64,000 nucleotides of DNA from JAEZPW01 sp035629075. Lineage in GTDB: Bacteria > Acidobacteriota > Terriglobia > Terriglobales > Acidobacteriaceae. The DNA is taken from contig DASPIK010000095.1 in assembly GCA_035629075.1 (NCBI GenBank), forward strand, positions 1 through 64,000, written 5' to 3'. The notes under the pieces are model-generated. The model was not told the DNA's origin. It searched no databases and saw only the letters and a program-made list of their open reading frames with translations. This document shows, in pieces, positions 26,718 to 34,764 of this stretch; the stretch's first letter is position 1, and each line of letters starts with the position of its first letter. The translations under genes were made by a program, and so were the position numbers.

Positions 26718-26856
26718 TCGAACCTCCCAATGCGGGTGCAGGTGCTTCCTGAAATCCTACTTGAGTTTGGTGCGGCAGGCGACCTTTTCCGAACGGCTGT
26801 GAGGGCGCCGGTGCGCGTCAGACGGGGCTGAACTCCGGGTCGATAAACGTGATCGT

Positions 26857-27147
26857 CTATGTGTCTCGCCGAGTTGCTTGAACGACGGCCACTACTCCTG
26901 ATATCGCGAAGATGGGTGCGCTTACCATCCAGAACCCAGCTACCCAACTTGTAAGAGGAAACAGCCAAGCCACCTCAGAGTCGTTTGCTGTAAAGAACAC
27001 TAGCCCTACGATAAGCAATGTAGCCAGGCATACCGAAGTGATGCCGAAGATGATTCCAGAAACCAGAATCAAGCGGCGGAGAGTGATGGCTTCCGCGATA
27101 CGTTCCAGCGGGCCAGGTTTTTGGGCCATGTCGTTAAGAATGCTCAT
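26857..27147 (-). CDS. Small membrane protein, two transmembrane segments
   Basis: About 96 residues from ATG 27147 (ATG 27129 is an alternative). A charged N-terminus (KPGPLERIAEAITLRR) is followed by two long hydrophobic segments and a short basic tail. I recognise no family. It follows another small membrane protein gene by 7 bases, and the two are probably co-transcribed. Confidence 0.55.
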   Translation of the reverse strand: MSILNDMAQKPGPLERIAEAITLRRLILVSGIIFGITSVCLATLLIVGLVFFTANDSEVAWLFPLTSWVAGFWMVSAPIFAISGVVAVVQATRRDT

Positions 27148-27154
27148 GCGGACG

Positions 27155-27505
27155 TTAAATGATCGAGCGCCTTCTCTGCGATCGGGCATCCACCCATCTT
27201 CCAACCAAGAACCAAAACCCGACCACAATCGGCGTTGCGAGCAACAAAAGTTCAAGTCCCTCTACCGTTGCTCCTGAAATTGTGAACAAAATCACCGCCA
27301 AGGCGAGCGCAAGAAGGCACGAGGGGAGGTTCAAATAAACGGCTATGCGCTCCGCAAGGGGGAGGTGGGGCGGGTCGAACGCAACGCCTGGAGGGTCGAA
27401 CCACCAGCCGGTTCTGTACTGTATTTCGGCGAATGACACGAACAACAGGTGAATGCAGCCGAGAACAACTGGTAACAGAACACGGTACTTTGGCCTAGAT
27501 GGCAT
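27155..27505 (-). CDS. Small membrane protein, about three transmembrane segments
   Basis: About 116 residues from ATG 27505, with hydrophobic segments near residues 10-27, 60-80 and 86-104 and a basic C-terminus (RWVDARSQRRR). The loop between the first two segments is rich in Pro and aromatic residues (TGWWFDPPGVAFDPPHLP). No family recognised. It forms a likely two-gene unit with the membrane protein gene 7 bases downstream. Confidence 0.55.
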   Translation of the reverse strand: MPSRPKYRVLLPVVLGCIHLLFVSFAEIQYRTGWWFDPPGVAFDPPHLPLAERIAVYLNLPSCLLALALAVILFTISGATVEGLELLLLATPIVVGFWFLVGRWVDARSQRRRSII

Positions 27506-27639
27506 CGTGTGCAGCACTGTACGCCACAAGAGAGGATTGTTCCAGATCGTACTTCACAGGTATTGAATGGTGGTAACCGCGGAAATAGTGTTTAGCATCT
27601 CGTCTTCTCAAGGCACGTGCTACTGACATCTAACGTTGC

Positions 27640-28230
27640 ATGGGCTTACGTGAACCTTGGCCGGAGAAGTACGGCGACAGGCCTGCGGATGAGAGTCGCA
27701 GACTCGAAGCGGTTGCAGCGCGCAGCAATGCGGGTGGCGGTGGGCGCACGAAGTGGATCATCGTGGGCGCAGCCTTGGCGTGCGTCGTAATCGGTGTTGT
27801 GATCGCGGCGGCCGTCACGTCGCGTGATGACGGGGACGTTCGGTCAACAAAAAAAGAGATCAGTACACCTACGGATGTTGGCGCATTCCTCGCGAATCCC
27901 AAGGTTCGGGAATCGGTGGGAGCGATCGTGTTTTTCAACGATCTCTTTGTGAAGCCTGAGGGAACTGTGTATTTCGCTAAAGACCGTGGCGGCAAAGAAA
28001 TCGTGGTCGTTCTCAATGACGCCAAAACAGATATCCCGAAGGACGGCACGCTGGCTGATGTGAGCGGGGTTGTCGCTTCAGTGCCATCAATCTCCGCTAT
28101 GCGAAAGCAATGGAAGCTGGATAAGCGGTTAGCCGAACGAATTCGCAAGGACTCGGTTTACATCGAAGCCGAGCGAGTCAGGCCGGAACGCCAGAAGCAG
28201 GCTAAAGCGAACTCGGCTGACCAGTCCTGA
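27640..28230 (+). CDS. Single-pass membrane protein of unknown function
   Basis: A 196-residue protein with a charged N-terminal 35 residues, one membrane helix (WIIVGAALACVVIGVVIAAAV, about 39-59) and an extracytoplasmic domain of about 130 residues. The domain has alternating hydrophobic and charged stretches (SVGAIVFFNDLFVKPEGTVYF, VVVLNDAKTDIPKDGTLADV) suggestive of a small beta-rich fold. The C-terminus is Arg/Lys/Gln-rich. I do not recognise the family. The gene converges on the M23 peptidase gene with a 22-base gap. Confidence 0.7.
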   Translation: MGLREPWPEKYGDRPADESRRLEAVAARSNAGGGGRTKWIIVGAALACVVIGVVIAAAVTSRDDGDVRSTKKEISTPTDVGAFLANPKVRESVGAIVFFNDLFVKPEGTVYFAKDRGGKEIVVVLNDAKTDIPKDGTLADVSGVVASVPSISAMRKQWKLDKRLAERIRKDSVYIEAERVRPERQKQAKANSADQS

Positions 28231-28252
28231 TGCACATCGAACAAGCGATTGT

Positions 28253-29596
28253 TTATCGACCGGCAGGCGCTAACTGAGTCTTCGTGCCGGAAGATTCACT
28301 TCCGGGTTCTCCAGACGTGCCCTGCACGCCGGCGACTTCGGTTGCAGGCTTCTTGGGCGACAACGCTACCAGCATCGGCAGCCAGCGATCACGTTCGGCC
28401 TTGAAGGCCGTGAGATTGCGGCGGCTGACAGGAGTGTCTGGCGGCAACTTCATGCGCTCGAAGTTTACAAACGCTCCTTTGCGGCGAATACGGAAGTCGA
28501 GGTGCGGGCCTGTGGACAGCCCCGTTGATCCTACGAGTCCGATGCGCTGGCCTTGTGTTACACGCTGCCCCGTGCGCACCAGGCGCTTCGACAAATGCAT
28601 GTAGTACGTTTCGTAACCGTTCGTGTGTTGCAATCGGACGGTGTTCCCACCGCCGCCCTGATAACCCGAAAACACCACACGGCCACCAGCAATGGCCTGA
28701 ACCGGAGTGCCCGTGGGAGCTGCGTAGTCCGTCCCAAGATGCGGCCGGTAGATCTTGAGAACGGGATGAAATCGAGCGCGACTGAAGCGCGAACTGATAC
28801 GAGCAGCGAACTTCAGCGGCGAGCGAAGGAACGCCTTCTGAAGCGAGTTACCGTTCACGTCGTAGTATGCGGGCTTGCCGGTCTGATCTTGGAAAAAAAT
28901 GGCGTCGAACTTCTTTCCGGCATTGTCGTACTCGGCTGCCAAAATCTTCCCGTACGCAGGCGGCGCGCCGTTGTCATAGACCTTCTTCTCAATGATGACC
29001 CTGAAGGTGTCGCCCGGTCGCGGATCGGTGTAGAAATCGAGGTCCCACGCGAAGATCTCGGCAATGCGAAGCGCCAATTCCGGACCTTCGCCGGCGTCTA
29101 CGACGCTCTCGAATAACGATCCCTGCACTTCGCCCGCGATCCCGACTGTGTGAACAGTGCTCGGAACTTGCTTCACCTGCGCCAAAAATCCATCGCCGCT
29201 GGGCGAGATCCACAGTTCGTGGTCGAAGTCGATTGGGTACAGCAATGACTTGATCATCCCGTCGGCCGCTCGCGTCAGTGTGACTTTGCTGCCTTGCTGC
29301 AACTGCCGAAAATTGAACACCGGTTCGGCGGCGACGGTAATCTTCTGCGCTGTGTCGGGATCGATTTCGAGGTCTTCCAGGATGTCGCTCCAGTTGGCGC
29401 CCCGTTGCACGATGATGTCAGCGACGGTATCCGGGGCCGGTGCGGGCGAGGGTGTGCTTGAGCCCGCCGCAACCGCAAGCGTTGCTGCCGTCTCGCGTTG
29501 TCGAGCGGAATGAACGAGGTAAACGGAAGTGCCGACGGCGGCCGTTATGACGATCAGGGCACCTAACGCGAGTTTCGTCCCAAAGAGTTTTCGCAT
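28253..29596 (-). CDS. M23 family peptidoglycan endopeptidase (MepM/LytM-like)
   Basis: A 447-residue murein hydrolase-type protein with an N-terminal membrane anchor (about 8-30), a low-complexity Pro/Ala linker, a LysM/OapA-like region (about 57-110), a middle beta domain and the LytM domain at about 275-390. Metal and catalytic motifs are HLGTD (H286, D290), YMHLS (H334) and GPHLDF (H365). The last is normally H-x-H; here the second His, a zinc ligand in LytM, is Asp367. Activity may be altered or Asp may serve as ligand. It would act in the periplasm on peptide cross-links. Confidence 0.88.
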   Translation of the reverse strand: MRKLFGTKLALGALIVITAAVGTSVYLVHSARQRETAATLAVAAGSSTPSPAPAPDTVADIIVQRGANWSDILEDLEIDPDTAQKITVAAEPVFNFRQLQQGSKVTLTRAADGMIKSLLYPIDFDHELWISPSGDGFLAQVKQVPSTVHTVGIAGEVQGSLFESVVDAGEGPELALRIAEIFAWDLDFYTDPRPGDTFRVIIEKKVYDNGAPPAYGKILAAEYDNAGKKFDAIFFQDQTGKPAYYDVNGNSLQKAFLRSPLKFAARISSRFSRARFHPVLKIYRPHLGTDYAAPTGTPVQAIAGGRVVFSGYQGGGGNTVRLQHTNGYETYYMHLSKRLVRTGQRVTQGQRIGLVGSTGLSTGPHLDFRIRRKGAFVNFERMKLPPDTPVSRRNLTAFKAERDRWLPMLVALSPKKPATEVAGVQGTSGEPGSESSGTKTQLAPAGR

Positions 29597-29741
29597 CCTG
29601 TTCCAGTCCCGAGTGCTTTAGACGGTCTGCCGCTTTTCCGGGCTGCCGCTTACGAATGCCATCCTGACGTGAGATGTAACACAGTTATCTAATTGGAGTT
29701 GCAGGTTCGCAAGTACATCCTAACTGATCTCCTGTTGTCGC

Positions 29742-29782
29742 TCGAGCGCTCTCATTAAAGATTCACCGCTGTCGAGCGCTCT
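29742..29782. repeat. Paired palindromic direct repeat, 30-bp spacing
   Basis: TCGAGCGCTCT occurs at 29742-29752 and 29772-29782. The 8-bp palindrome inside each copy and the spacing of about three helical turns fit a cooperative protein-binding site. The intervening sequence is A/T-richer. The target gene could be the tRNA or the M23 peptidase. Confidence 0.45.
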
Positions 29783-29868
29783 GAAACGCAGCACGGCGAC
29801 ACAACCTCATTGATCATGCAGATTCTTGTGAAGCGTGCGGATTGCGAGTAGTCGCCTCAAGTAGCTTT

Positions 29869-29877
29869 TGTTATAAT
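29869..29877 (+). promoter_or_regulatory. Extended -10 promoter for tRNA-Pro
   Basis: TGTTATAAT: a perfect TATAAT (29872-29877) with the upstream TG of an extended -10 element. No good -35 is seen 17 bases upstream, as is common for extended -10 promoters. The mature tRNA begins 67 bases downstream. Confidence 0.6.
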
Positions 29878-29943
29878 TCGTTCAGGCGCAATCAGTCGGA
29901 CGCAAGAGTATCTTCACCGTCCACGGCGCCCGCACCGCAGTGT

Positions 29944-30020
<77 letters not shown>

Positions 30021-30429
30021 TTCTTTTATCCGCAAGAACCTTCAGGTAGTCACATAAGCTGCTTATGTTTGGAGCACGAGTGCGCGCACGTACTCTTGTT
30101 TTGCATTCCTGCGCTGTGTAGAGTTCCTGGTGCCCACCGGACCCAGGCGCTATGACGAATCCGCGCAGTCGCATGAAGACCAGAGGATTGGGAGTGAAGC
30201 AGCTTTCGCCACTATGCAGCGGGAGCTGAAGGCATCGTGGAGATCGAATCGTGACGGACGGCGAGCAGACGCGAGCGTGCGGGAGTCACGCTGCGAGCAT
30301 CTTCCACTTCCCACTCAAGCCAAAATCGGGCCTGAATGGGCCACCATCAGCTTCTTTGCCCGGCCACCCGTCTTGAGTAAGAACAGACCACGGCCAAGAA
30401 CCTGACCCGCAGAACCCAAAGGAGAAGAA
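30021..30429. other. Gene-free stretch after tRNA-Pro
   Basis: No convincing gene is seen. A palindrome ACATAAGC-T-GCTTATGT (30052-30068) followed by TTGG starts 32 bases past the tRNA and may help end its transcript. The rest shows nothing I can name; a strong ribosome binding site (AAAGGAGAAGAA) at its end belongs to the next gene. Confidence 0.5.
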
Positions 30430-30945
30430 ATGATGTTGGCCCGGCTGCAGCAGCTGCTCTTTTTGGCGATCGCACTTTGCCCCCTAGCCGCTGGTTCGGC
30501 TCCGCTCAATGGCGCTCGCCTTGGCCTTCGCCTTGTCATACCGGACTCCTCGATATGCACGTCGCAGAGCGAAGTGCCGGTTGAACTCTTTCTCACAAAC
30601 GATAGTCAAGGCGAGATTGAGTTTACAGAGAACGGCTTTGGTACTGGAATAACATACTTTGCACTCTACGATTCCATCGCAGGCTCGTTCCGAAGCGAGG
30701 TGATGGGTTCTGTCGGCGATTGGCTTCCAGAAGTAAACCGAGATGGCACGAGGCTACTTCGGCAGGGACAGCCCTATCGAGTCACGATGAAGCTTTCGCT
30801 GCCGAAGAAGATCTTCGATCGTGCCGGCTTCTACAAATTGCAGGTGCGGTACTCCGGAATAGCAACGGACCAAGCCGGAAGCAAGAGGATAGAGTTGAAC
30901 TCAAACTGGGGCATTCTCGAAACGCACGACTGCAGTGGCGATTGA
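30430..30945 (+). CDS. Secreted protein of unknown function
   Basis: A 171-residue protein with a signal peptide (about residues 1-23) and a domain of beta-strand character. It includes an early LGLRLVIPDSSICTSQSEVP, the segment VPVELFLTNDS and later YRVTMKLSLPKKIFDRAGFYKLQVRYSG. The layout resembles an Ig-like fold. The start has a strong ribosome binding site (AAAGGAG). I do not recognise a named family. Its stop codon overlaps the start of the Rhs-core remnant as TGATG. Confidence 0.7.
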   Translation: MMLARLQQLLFLAIALCPLAAGSAPLNGARLGLRLVIPDSSICTSQSEVPVELFLTNDSQGEIEFTENGFGTGITYFALYDSIAGSFRSEVMGSVGDWLPEVNRDGTRLLRQGQPYRVTMKLSLPKKIFDRAGFYKLQVRYSGIATDQAGSKRIELNSNWGILETHDCSGD

Positions 30946-31049
30946 TGATTCGTTGCACCGGCAAAGAACGCGACAGCGAGACCGGTCTCGGCTACTTCGC
31001 AGCCAGATACTACGGCAGCGACAGCGGGCGGATGTCGCCCGATTGGTAG
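30945..31049 (+). pseudogene. Rhs/YD-repeat core remnant
   Basis: A 34-codon frame reads CTGKERDSETGLGYFAARYY followed by GSDSGRMSPDW, the hallmark core at the C-terminal end of Rhs repeats. A real Rhs protein would have many YD repeats before it and a variable tip after it; neither is present. It is therefore a fragment. Oddly, it begins with ATG overlapping the previous stop codon (TGATG), so it could still be translated as a short peptide. Confidence 0.75.
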
Positions 31050-31223
31050 GTCCGGTTGCGCCTACGACTGTACGCTGATCTCCTCGAGCCGCAACCCTGA
31101 ATGTACGGGTACGCTCGTTAAACAGTCCGCTGTCAAAGGCCGAGCACCATTGTTTAGCGACTCTTCTTTATGCTTGCCAGTGCAGCAAGCTAGCGAAATG
31201 TCACAGCGGTCCTGGGCTTGACC

Positions 31224-31886
31224 TTATTTGTGTACATGACCGTGGCGCACATCGGCGCCGCGGACCCAGAAGATCACGTCTTCTGCGATGTTGGTTGCGT
31301 GATCTCCGACGCGCTCCAGGTTACGGGAGACGATGAGGACGTTCATCGCGGCCTCTGCGGAGCTGGGTGAGTTCTTCATCATCTCGATCAAAGCGAACGA
31401 GTTGTCACGGTTCATTGTGTCGAGCGCGCTGTCCGCATCGAGCACCGATTGCGCCAAGGCGGCGTCGCCGGCGAGGAACGAACCGAGAGCGTCGCGAACC
31501 ATCTTGGAGGCGAACTCAGCCATTTTCGGGATGTCCACCGGCAAGTCAATCTCAGGGAGCTTGCACAGCGATTGCACGCGCTCGGCGATGTTGTACGCCT
31601 GATCGCCGACGCGCTCAAGGTCAGCATTGATTTTTACGACAGCAATGATGAAGCGCAGATCCACAGCCATCGGCTGCTGCATGGCCAGGAGGTCGAGAGC
31701 GAGTTCATCGATCTCGCGCTCGATTGCGTTGACAGCATCTTCGCCCTCGAACACAAGTTTGCATGTATCCAGGTCACGCGTACGATACGCGCGCACGGCA
31801 CGATCCACAGCCTGCTCGGCCAATCCGCCCATTCGGAGCAGCTTCTGTTTGAGTTCGTCCAGGCCCTGCAAGAAACGTGTGCGCAT
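31224..31886 (-). CDS. phoU: Phosphate signalling regulator PhoU
   Basis: A 220-residue cytosolic protein of the usual PhoU length. It has two copies of the three-helix PhoU unit, with the repeated signature seen as ERVGDQAYNIAERV and ERVGDHATNIAEDVI, which carry metal-binding acidic residues. PhoU links the Pst transporter to the PhoR kinase and dampens signalling when phosphate is plentiful. Its start overlaps the pstB stop codon as TGATG, showing tight coupling. Last gene of the pst operon. Confidence 0.96.
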   Translation of the reverse strand: MRTRFLQGLDELKQKLLRMGGLAEQAVDRAVRAYRTRDLDTCKLVFEGEDAVNAIEREIDELALDLLAMQQPMAVDLRFIIAVVKINADLERVGDQAYNIAERVQSLCKLPEIDLPVDIPKMAEFASKMVRDALGSFLAGDAALAQSVLDADSALDTMNRDNSFALIEMMKNSPSSAEAAMNVLIVSRNLERVGDHATNIAEDVIFWVRGADVRHGHVHK

Positions 31887-32644
31887 CAGCCGAACCTTCC
31901 TGTGATGTAATCCTCCGTGCGTTTGTCTGAAGGATTGGTGAATATCTTTTTCGTGTCGTCGAATTCGATGAGGTCGCCGAGCAGAAAGAAGCCTGTGTCA
32001 TCGGCGACGCGTGCCGCCTGCTGCATGTTGTGGGTAACGATGACGACTGTGTATTGCCGCTTTAGCTCGAAAATGAGTTCCTCGATCTTGCTTGTCGAGA
32101 TGGGATCAAGTGCTGAAGCGGGCTCGTCCATAAGCAAAACCTCAGGCTCAACCGCAAGAGCGCGAGCGATGCACAAGCGCTGCTGCTGGCCTCCGGAGAG
32201 GCTTGCGCCGGATTTCTTTTTCAGCACGTCCTTAACTTCGTCCCACAGTGCTGATTGTCGCAATGAGCGTTCAACGACTTCGTCGAGTGTGCGGCGGCGC
32301 CTGAATCCGTTCAATTTCAATCCCGCAGCAACGTTGTCGTAGATCGACATGGCAGGGAACGGATTGGGCTTTTGAAACACCATGCCGATCCTGCGGCGTA
32401 CCTCGACGGCCGAGGTCCCGTTGTAAATATTCAGATCGCCCACGCGAACGACACCGCTGACGCCAGCACCGGGGACGGTTTCGTGCATGCGATTCAGGCA
32501 GCGAATGAACGTGGATTTTCCGCATCCGGAAGGTCCAATGATGGCAGTCGCGCGGTTTGCCTGGATGTGCATGGAGATGTCATGCAGTACTTCGGATTTG
32601 CCAAACCAGGCGCGAAGCCCTCGGACATCGATTCCGACTCCCAT
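31886..32644 (-). CDS. pstB: Phosphate ABC transporter ATPase PstB
   Basis: A 252-residue ATPase subunit. Walker A is GPSGCGKST (37-45), the ABC signature LSGGQQQR and Walker B VLLMDEPASALD. The N-terminus VRGLRAWFGKSEVLHDI and the FQKPNPFPAMSIYDNV segment are typical of PstB. It powers the PstCA channel. It lies 3 bases after pstA and overlaps phoU by one base. Confidence 0.97.
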   Translation of the reverse strand: MGVGIDVRGLRAWFGKSEVLHDISMHIQANRATAIIGPSGCGKSTFIRCLNRMHETVPGAGVSGVVRVGDLNIYNGTSAVEVRRRIGMVFQKPNPFPAMSIYDNVAAGLKLNGFRRRRTLDEVVERSLRQSALWDEVKDVLKKKSGASLSGGQQQRLCIARALAVEPEVLLMDEPASALDPISTSKIEELIFELKRQYTVVIVTHNMQQAARVADDTGFFLLGDLIEFDDTKKIFTNPSDKRTEDYITGRFG

Positions 32645-32647
32645 TCT

Positions 32648-33493
32648 TTAGTGTGCTCCTTTAAGCATGCCGCGAGCGGCGACGAGTCTCACCACGGCCA
32701 CGCTGAAAACGATAAGTGCGACGAGGACCAGCGCACCTGCCCAGGCTTGCTGATGCCATTCTTCAAACGGAGAGATCGCGTAGGTGTAGATCTGCAACGG
32801 CAGCGCGGCCGTGGGCTGATTGATGTTGGTATTCCAGAACTGATTTCCGAATGCCGTGAACAACAACGGCGCGGTTTCGCCCGCAACGCGTGCGAAGGCC
32901 AACATCACGCCGGTAATCACGCCGGAGGTCGCGGTGCGCAAAGTGACGGAAATCGTAGTACGCCACTGCGGAATCCCAAGTCCCAGCGCGGCTTCGCGAA
33001 CCGAGCGTGGCACCATGAGCAGGATTTCTTCGGTTGCGCGCGTAATGGTCGGCACCATCATGATGCCAAGCGCAATCCCGCCAGAGAGCGCCGAGAAATG
33101 CCCCTGCGTAACGACAACGAGTGAGTAAATCGCTATGCCGATCACGATCGAAGGCACGCCGTTCAGGACGTCCGCCGTGAAACGGCAGATATGGGCAAAA
33201 CGACCGCGACCGTATTCCGCAAGGTAAACGCCACCTCCGATACCGAGGGGCACACCGATAGCGCTGGCGATGCCGAGAATCATGGCGGACCCGGCGATGG
33301 CGTTTCCCATGCCTCCGCCGCTTTCACCGACGGGCTTGGGGATCTGCGTTAGGAAGGCCCAGTTCAGTGCACCGAAGCCCTTCATTACGAGGTAAACAAA
33401 AATTGCAGCTAGCGGGACGATGACCAGCACTGCCGCGATGGCAGCTCCGGCGGTGGCGAGCTTGTCTGTGACGTATCGAAACCTATTGTGCAT
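32648..33493 (-). CDS. pstA: Phosphate ABC transporter permease PstA
   Basis: A 281-residue inner-membrane permease with six hydrophobic segments. The cytoplasmic coupling loop reads EEILLMVPRSVREAALGLGI, matching the EAA motif of PstA. It forms the channel with PstC. The gene overlaps the end of pstC by 11 bases. Confidence 0.95.
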   Translation of the reverse strand: MHNRFRYVTDKLATAGAAIAAVLVIVPLAAIFVYLVMKGFGALNWAFLTQIPKPVGESGGGMGNAIAGSAMILGIASAIGVPLGIGGGVYLAEYGRGRFAHICRFTADVLNGVPSIVIGIAIYSLVVVTQGHFSALSGGIALGIMMVPTITRATEEILLMVPRSVREAALGLGIPQWRTTISVTLRTATSGVITGVMLAFARVAGETAPLLFTAFGNQFWNTNINQPTAALPLQIYTYAISPFEEWHQQAWAGALVLVALIVFSVAVVRLVAARGMLKGAH

Positions 33494-34547
33494 GGCTGCT
33501 CACAGGGACTCCGCGAGTTATTGACCACACGAGAAGCCGGGCCAACGCATTTACGACAAGAGTGAGGAGCAGCAACGCCAGTCCAATCTCCACCAATGCG
33601 CTGAGAAAAAGTTCATCAGTTGCTTCGCTGAATTCGTTGGCGATGACGCTCGCCATGGTGTAACCGGGGGCGAACAGTGACTTCGCGATCTCTGCACGGT
33701 TGCCGATCACCATGGTTACAGCCATGGTTTCGCCCAGCGCACGGCCAAGGCCAAGGATGATGGCACCGAGTATGCCTGCTCGCGCGTTGCGTAGAACGGC
33801 GATCCGAATCATCTCGAAGCGTGTTGCACCGAGTGCGAGCGCCGCTTCGCGCTGGTTGCGCGGCACAGCAATCAGCACTTCGCGTGTAATCGAAGAGATG
33901 ATCGGGATGATCATGATGGCCAGGATTATTCCTGCGGCCAGCATGCCGAAGCCCAACTGCATGCCGTCGAATAGCCCAGTCCAGGCAAAGTGCTCAGCCA
34001 GCCATGGCTGCACATACGACCGGAGCAGAGGAGAGAGAACGAAGATTGCCCACAGTCCGTAAATGACACTGGGAATGGCCGCGAGCAGCTCCACCATGAA
34101 TGATAGTGGTCCGCGAAGCACGCGCGGGCACATCTCAGTGATGAACACCGCAACGCCGACGGCGAGGGGCACAGCAAGGATGAGAGCCAGGAAGGACGAG
34201 ACGAGTGTTCCGTACACAAACGGGAGCGCGCCGAAGTCGCCGGAGACCGGATCCCATGCTGTTCCAGTGAAGAAACTGAGTCCAAACTTCCCCAATGTCG
34301 GCTGCGAGTTCTCAACGAGTTCAAAGATGACCAGGCCAAGTATCAGCAGAACGGAAGCGGCACAAACAAAAGTGGAAGTCTTAAAAATACGATCGGCGAG
34401 ATTGCTGAGAAGCGACGGCTTGGCAAATGCACGCTGAGTTTCGAGCGGCTGCCTGTGAACTGCGACTGGGCCCTCGTCTTGCTCATGCCTCGGCTGCTGC
34501 TCAGGTCTCGGACTGAGCTTCTTAGCTCTAACGGAATCTGTTCCCAT
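33483..34547 (-). CDS. pstC: Phosphate ABC transporter permease PstC
   Basis: A 354-residue permease, longer than average because of a hydrophilic N-terminal tail of about 50 residues rich in charged residues and Gln. Six to seven membrane segments follow, with the coupling loop EVLIAVPRNQREAALALGAT. The VIYGLWAIFVLSPLLRSYVQP region matches PstC. It is the first gene of the pstCAB-phoU operon, directly downstream of a Pho-box-like triple repeat. Confidence 0.95.
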   Translation of the reverse strand: MGTDSVRAKKLSPRPEQQPRHEQDEGPVAVHRQPLETQRAFAKPSLLSNLADRIFKTSTFVCAASVLLILGLVIFELVENSQPTLGKFGLSFFTGTAWDPVSGDFGALPFVYGTLVSSFLALILAVPLAVGVAVFITEMCPRVLRGPLSFMVELLAAIPSVIYGLWAIFVLSPLLRSYVQPWLAEHFAWTGLFDGMQLGFGMLAAGIILAIMIIPIISSITREVLIAVPRNQREAALALGATRFEMIRIAVLRNARAGILGAIILGLGRALGETMAVTMVIGNRAEIAKSLFAPGYTMASVIANEFSEATDELFLSALVEIGLALLLLTLVVNALARLLVWSITRGVPVSSHAQ

Positions 34548-34555
34548 CCAGCCGA

Positions 34556-34588
34556 AGGTAACAAAGCCGTGTTACAGCCGTATTAAAG
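34556..34588 (-). promoter_or_regulatory. Pho-box-like triple 11-bp repeat before pstC
   Basis: On the minus strand three consecutive 11-mers begin CTTTAATACGG, CTGTAACACGG and CTTTGTTACCT. The first two match at nine of eleven positions. Direct repeats with 11-bp period are the known layout of PhoB sites. It ends 9 bases before the pstC start. Confidence 0.7.
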
Positions 34589-34667
34589 GAGTGTGAATCT
34601 ACATTGGCTATGTAAAGTGGACAAGAAATCGAGACCGCAAGTGGATCTGGCCGAGGCTGCCAAACAG

Positions 34668-34693
34668 AAAAGGCGCTCCAGGTTTGGAGCACC
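34668..34693 (-). terminator. Terminator after the porin gene
   Basis: On the minus strand arms 34685-34693 and 34672-34680 pair with one mismatch around a 4-base loop and are followed by four T. It lies about 70 bases past the porin stop codon, separating pstS-porin from pstCAB-phoU. Confidence 0.75.
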
Positions 34694-34764
34694 GTTTCTT
34701 GCCGTTCAGAGAGGCTCATTGCATAAAGCCGCACTGAAGGCCCCTTTTCATGAGTTAGTGCCGG

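Larger units (their letters stand above)
29597..29943. promoter_or_regulatory. Divergent region between M23 peptidase and tRNA-Pro
   Basis: No gene seen. It contains two copies of TCGAGCGCTCT (29742-29752 and 29772-29782) exactly 30 bases apart, each including the palindrome GAGCGCTC, and the tRNA promoter at 29869-29877. Confidence 0.5.
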
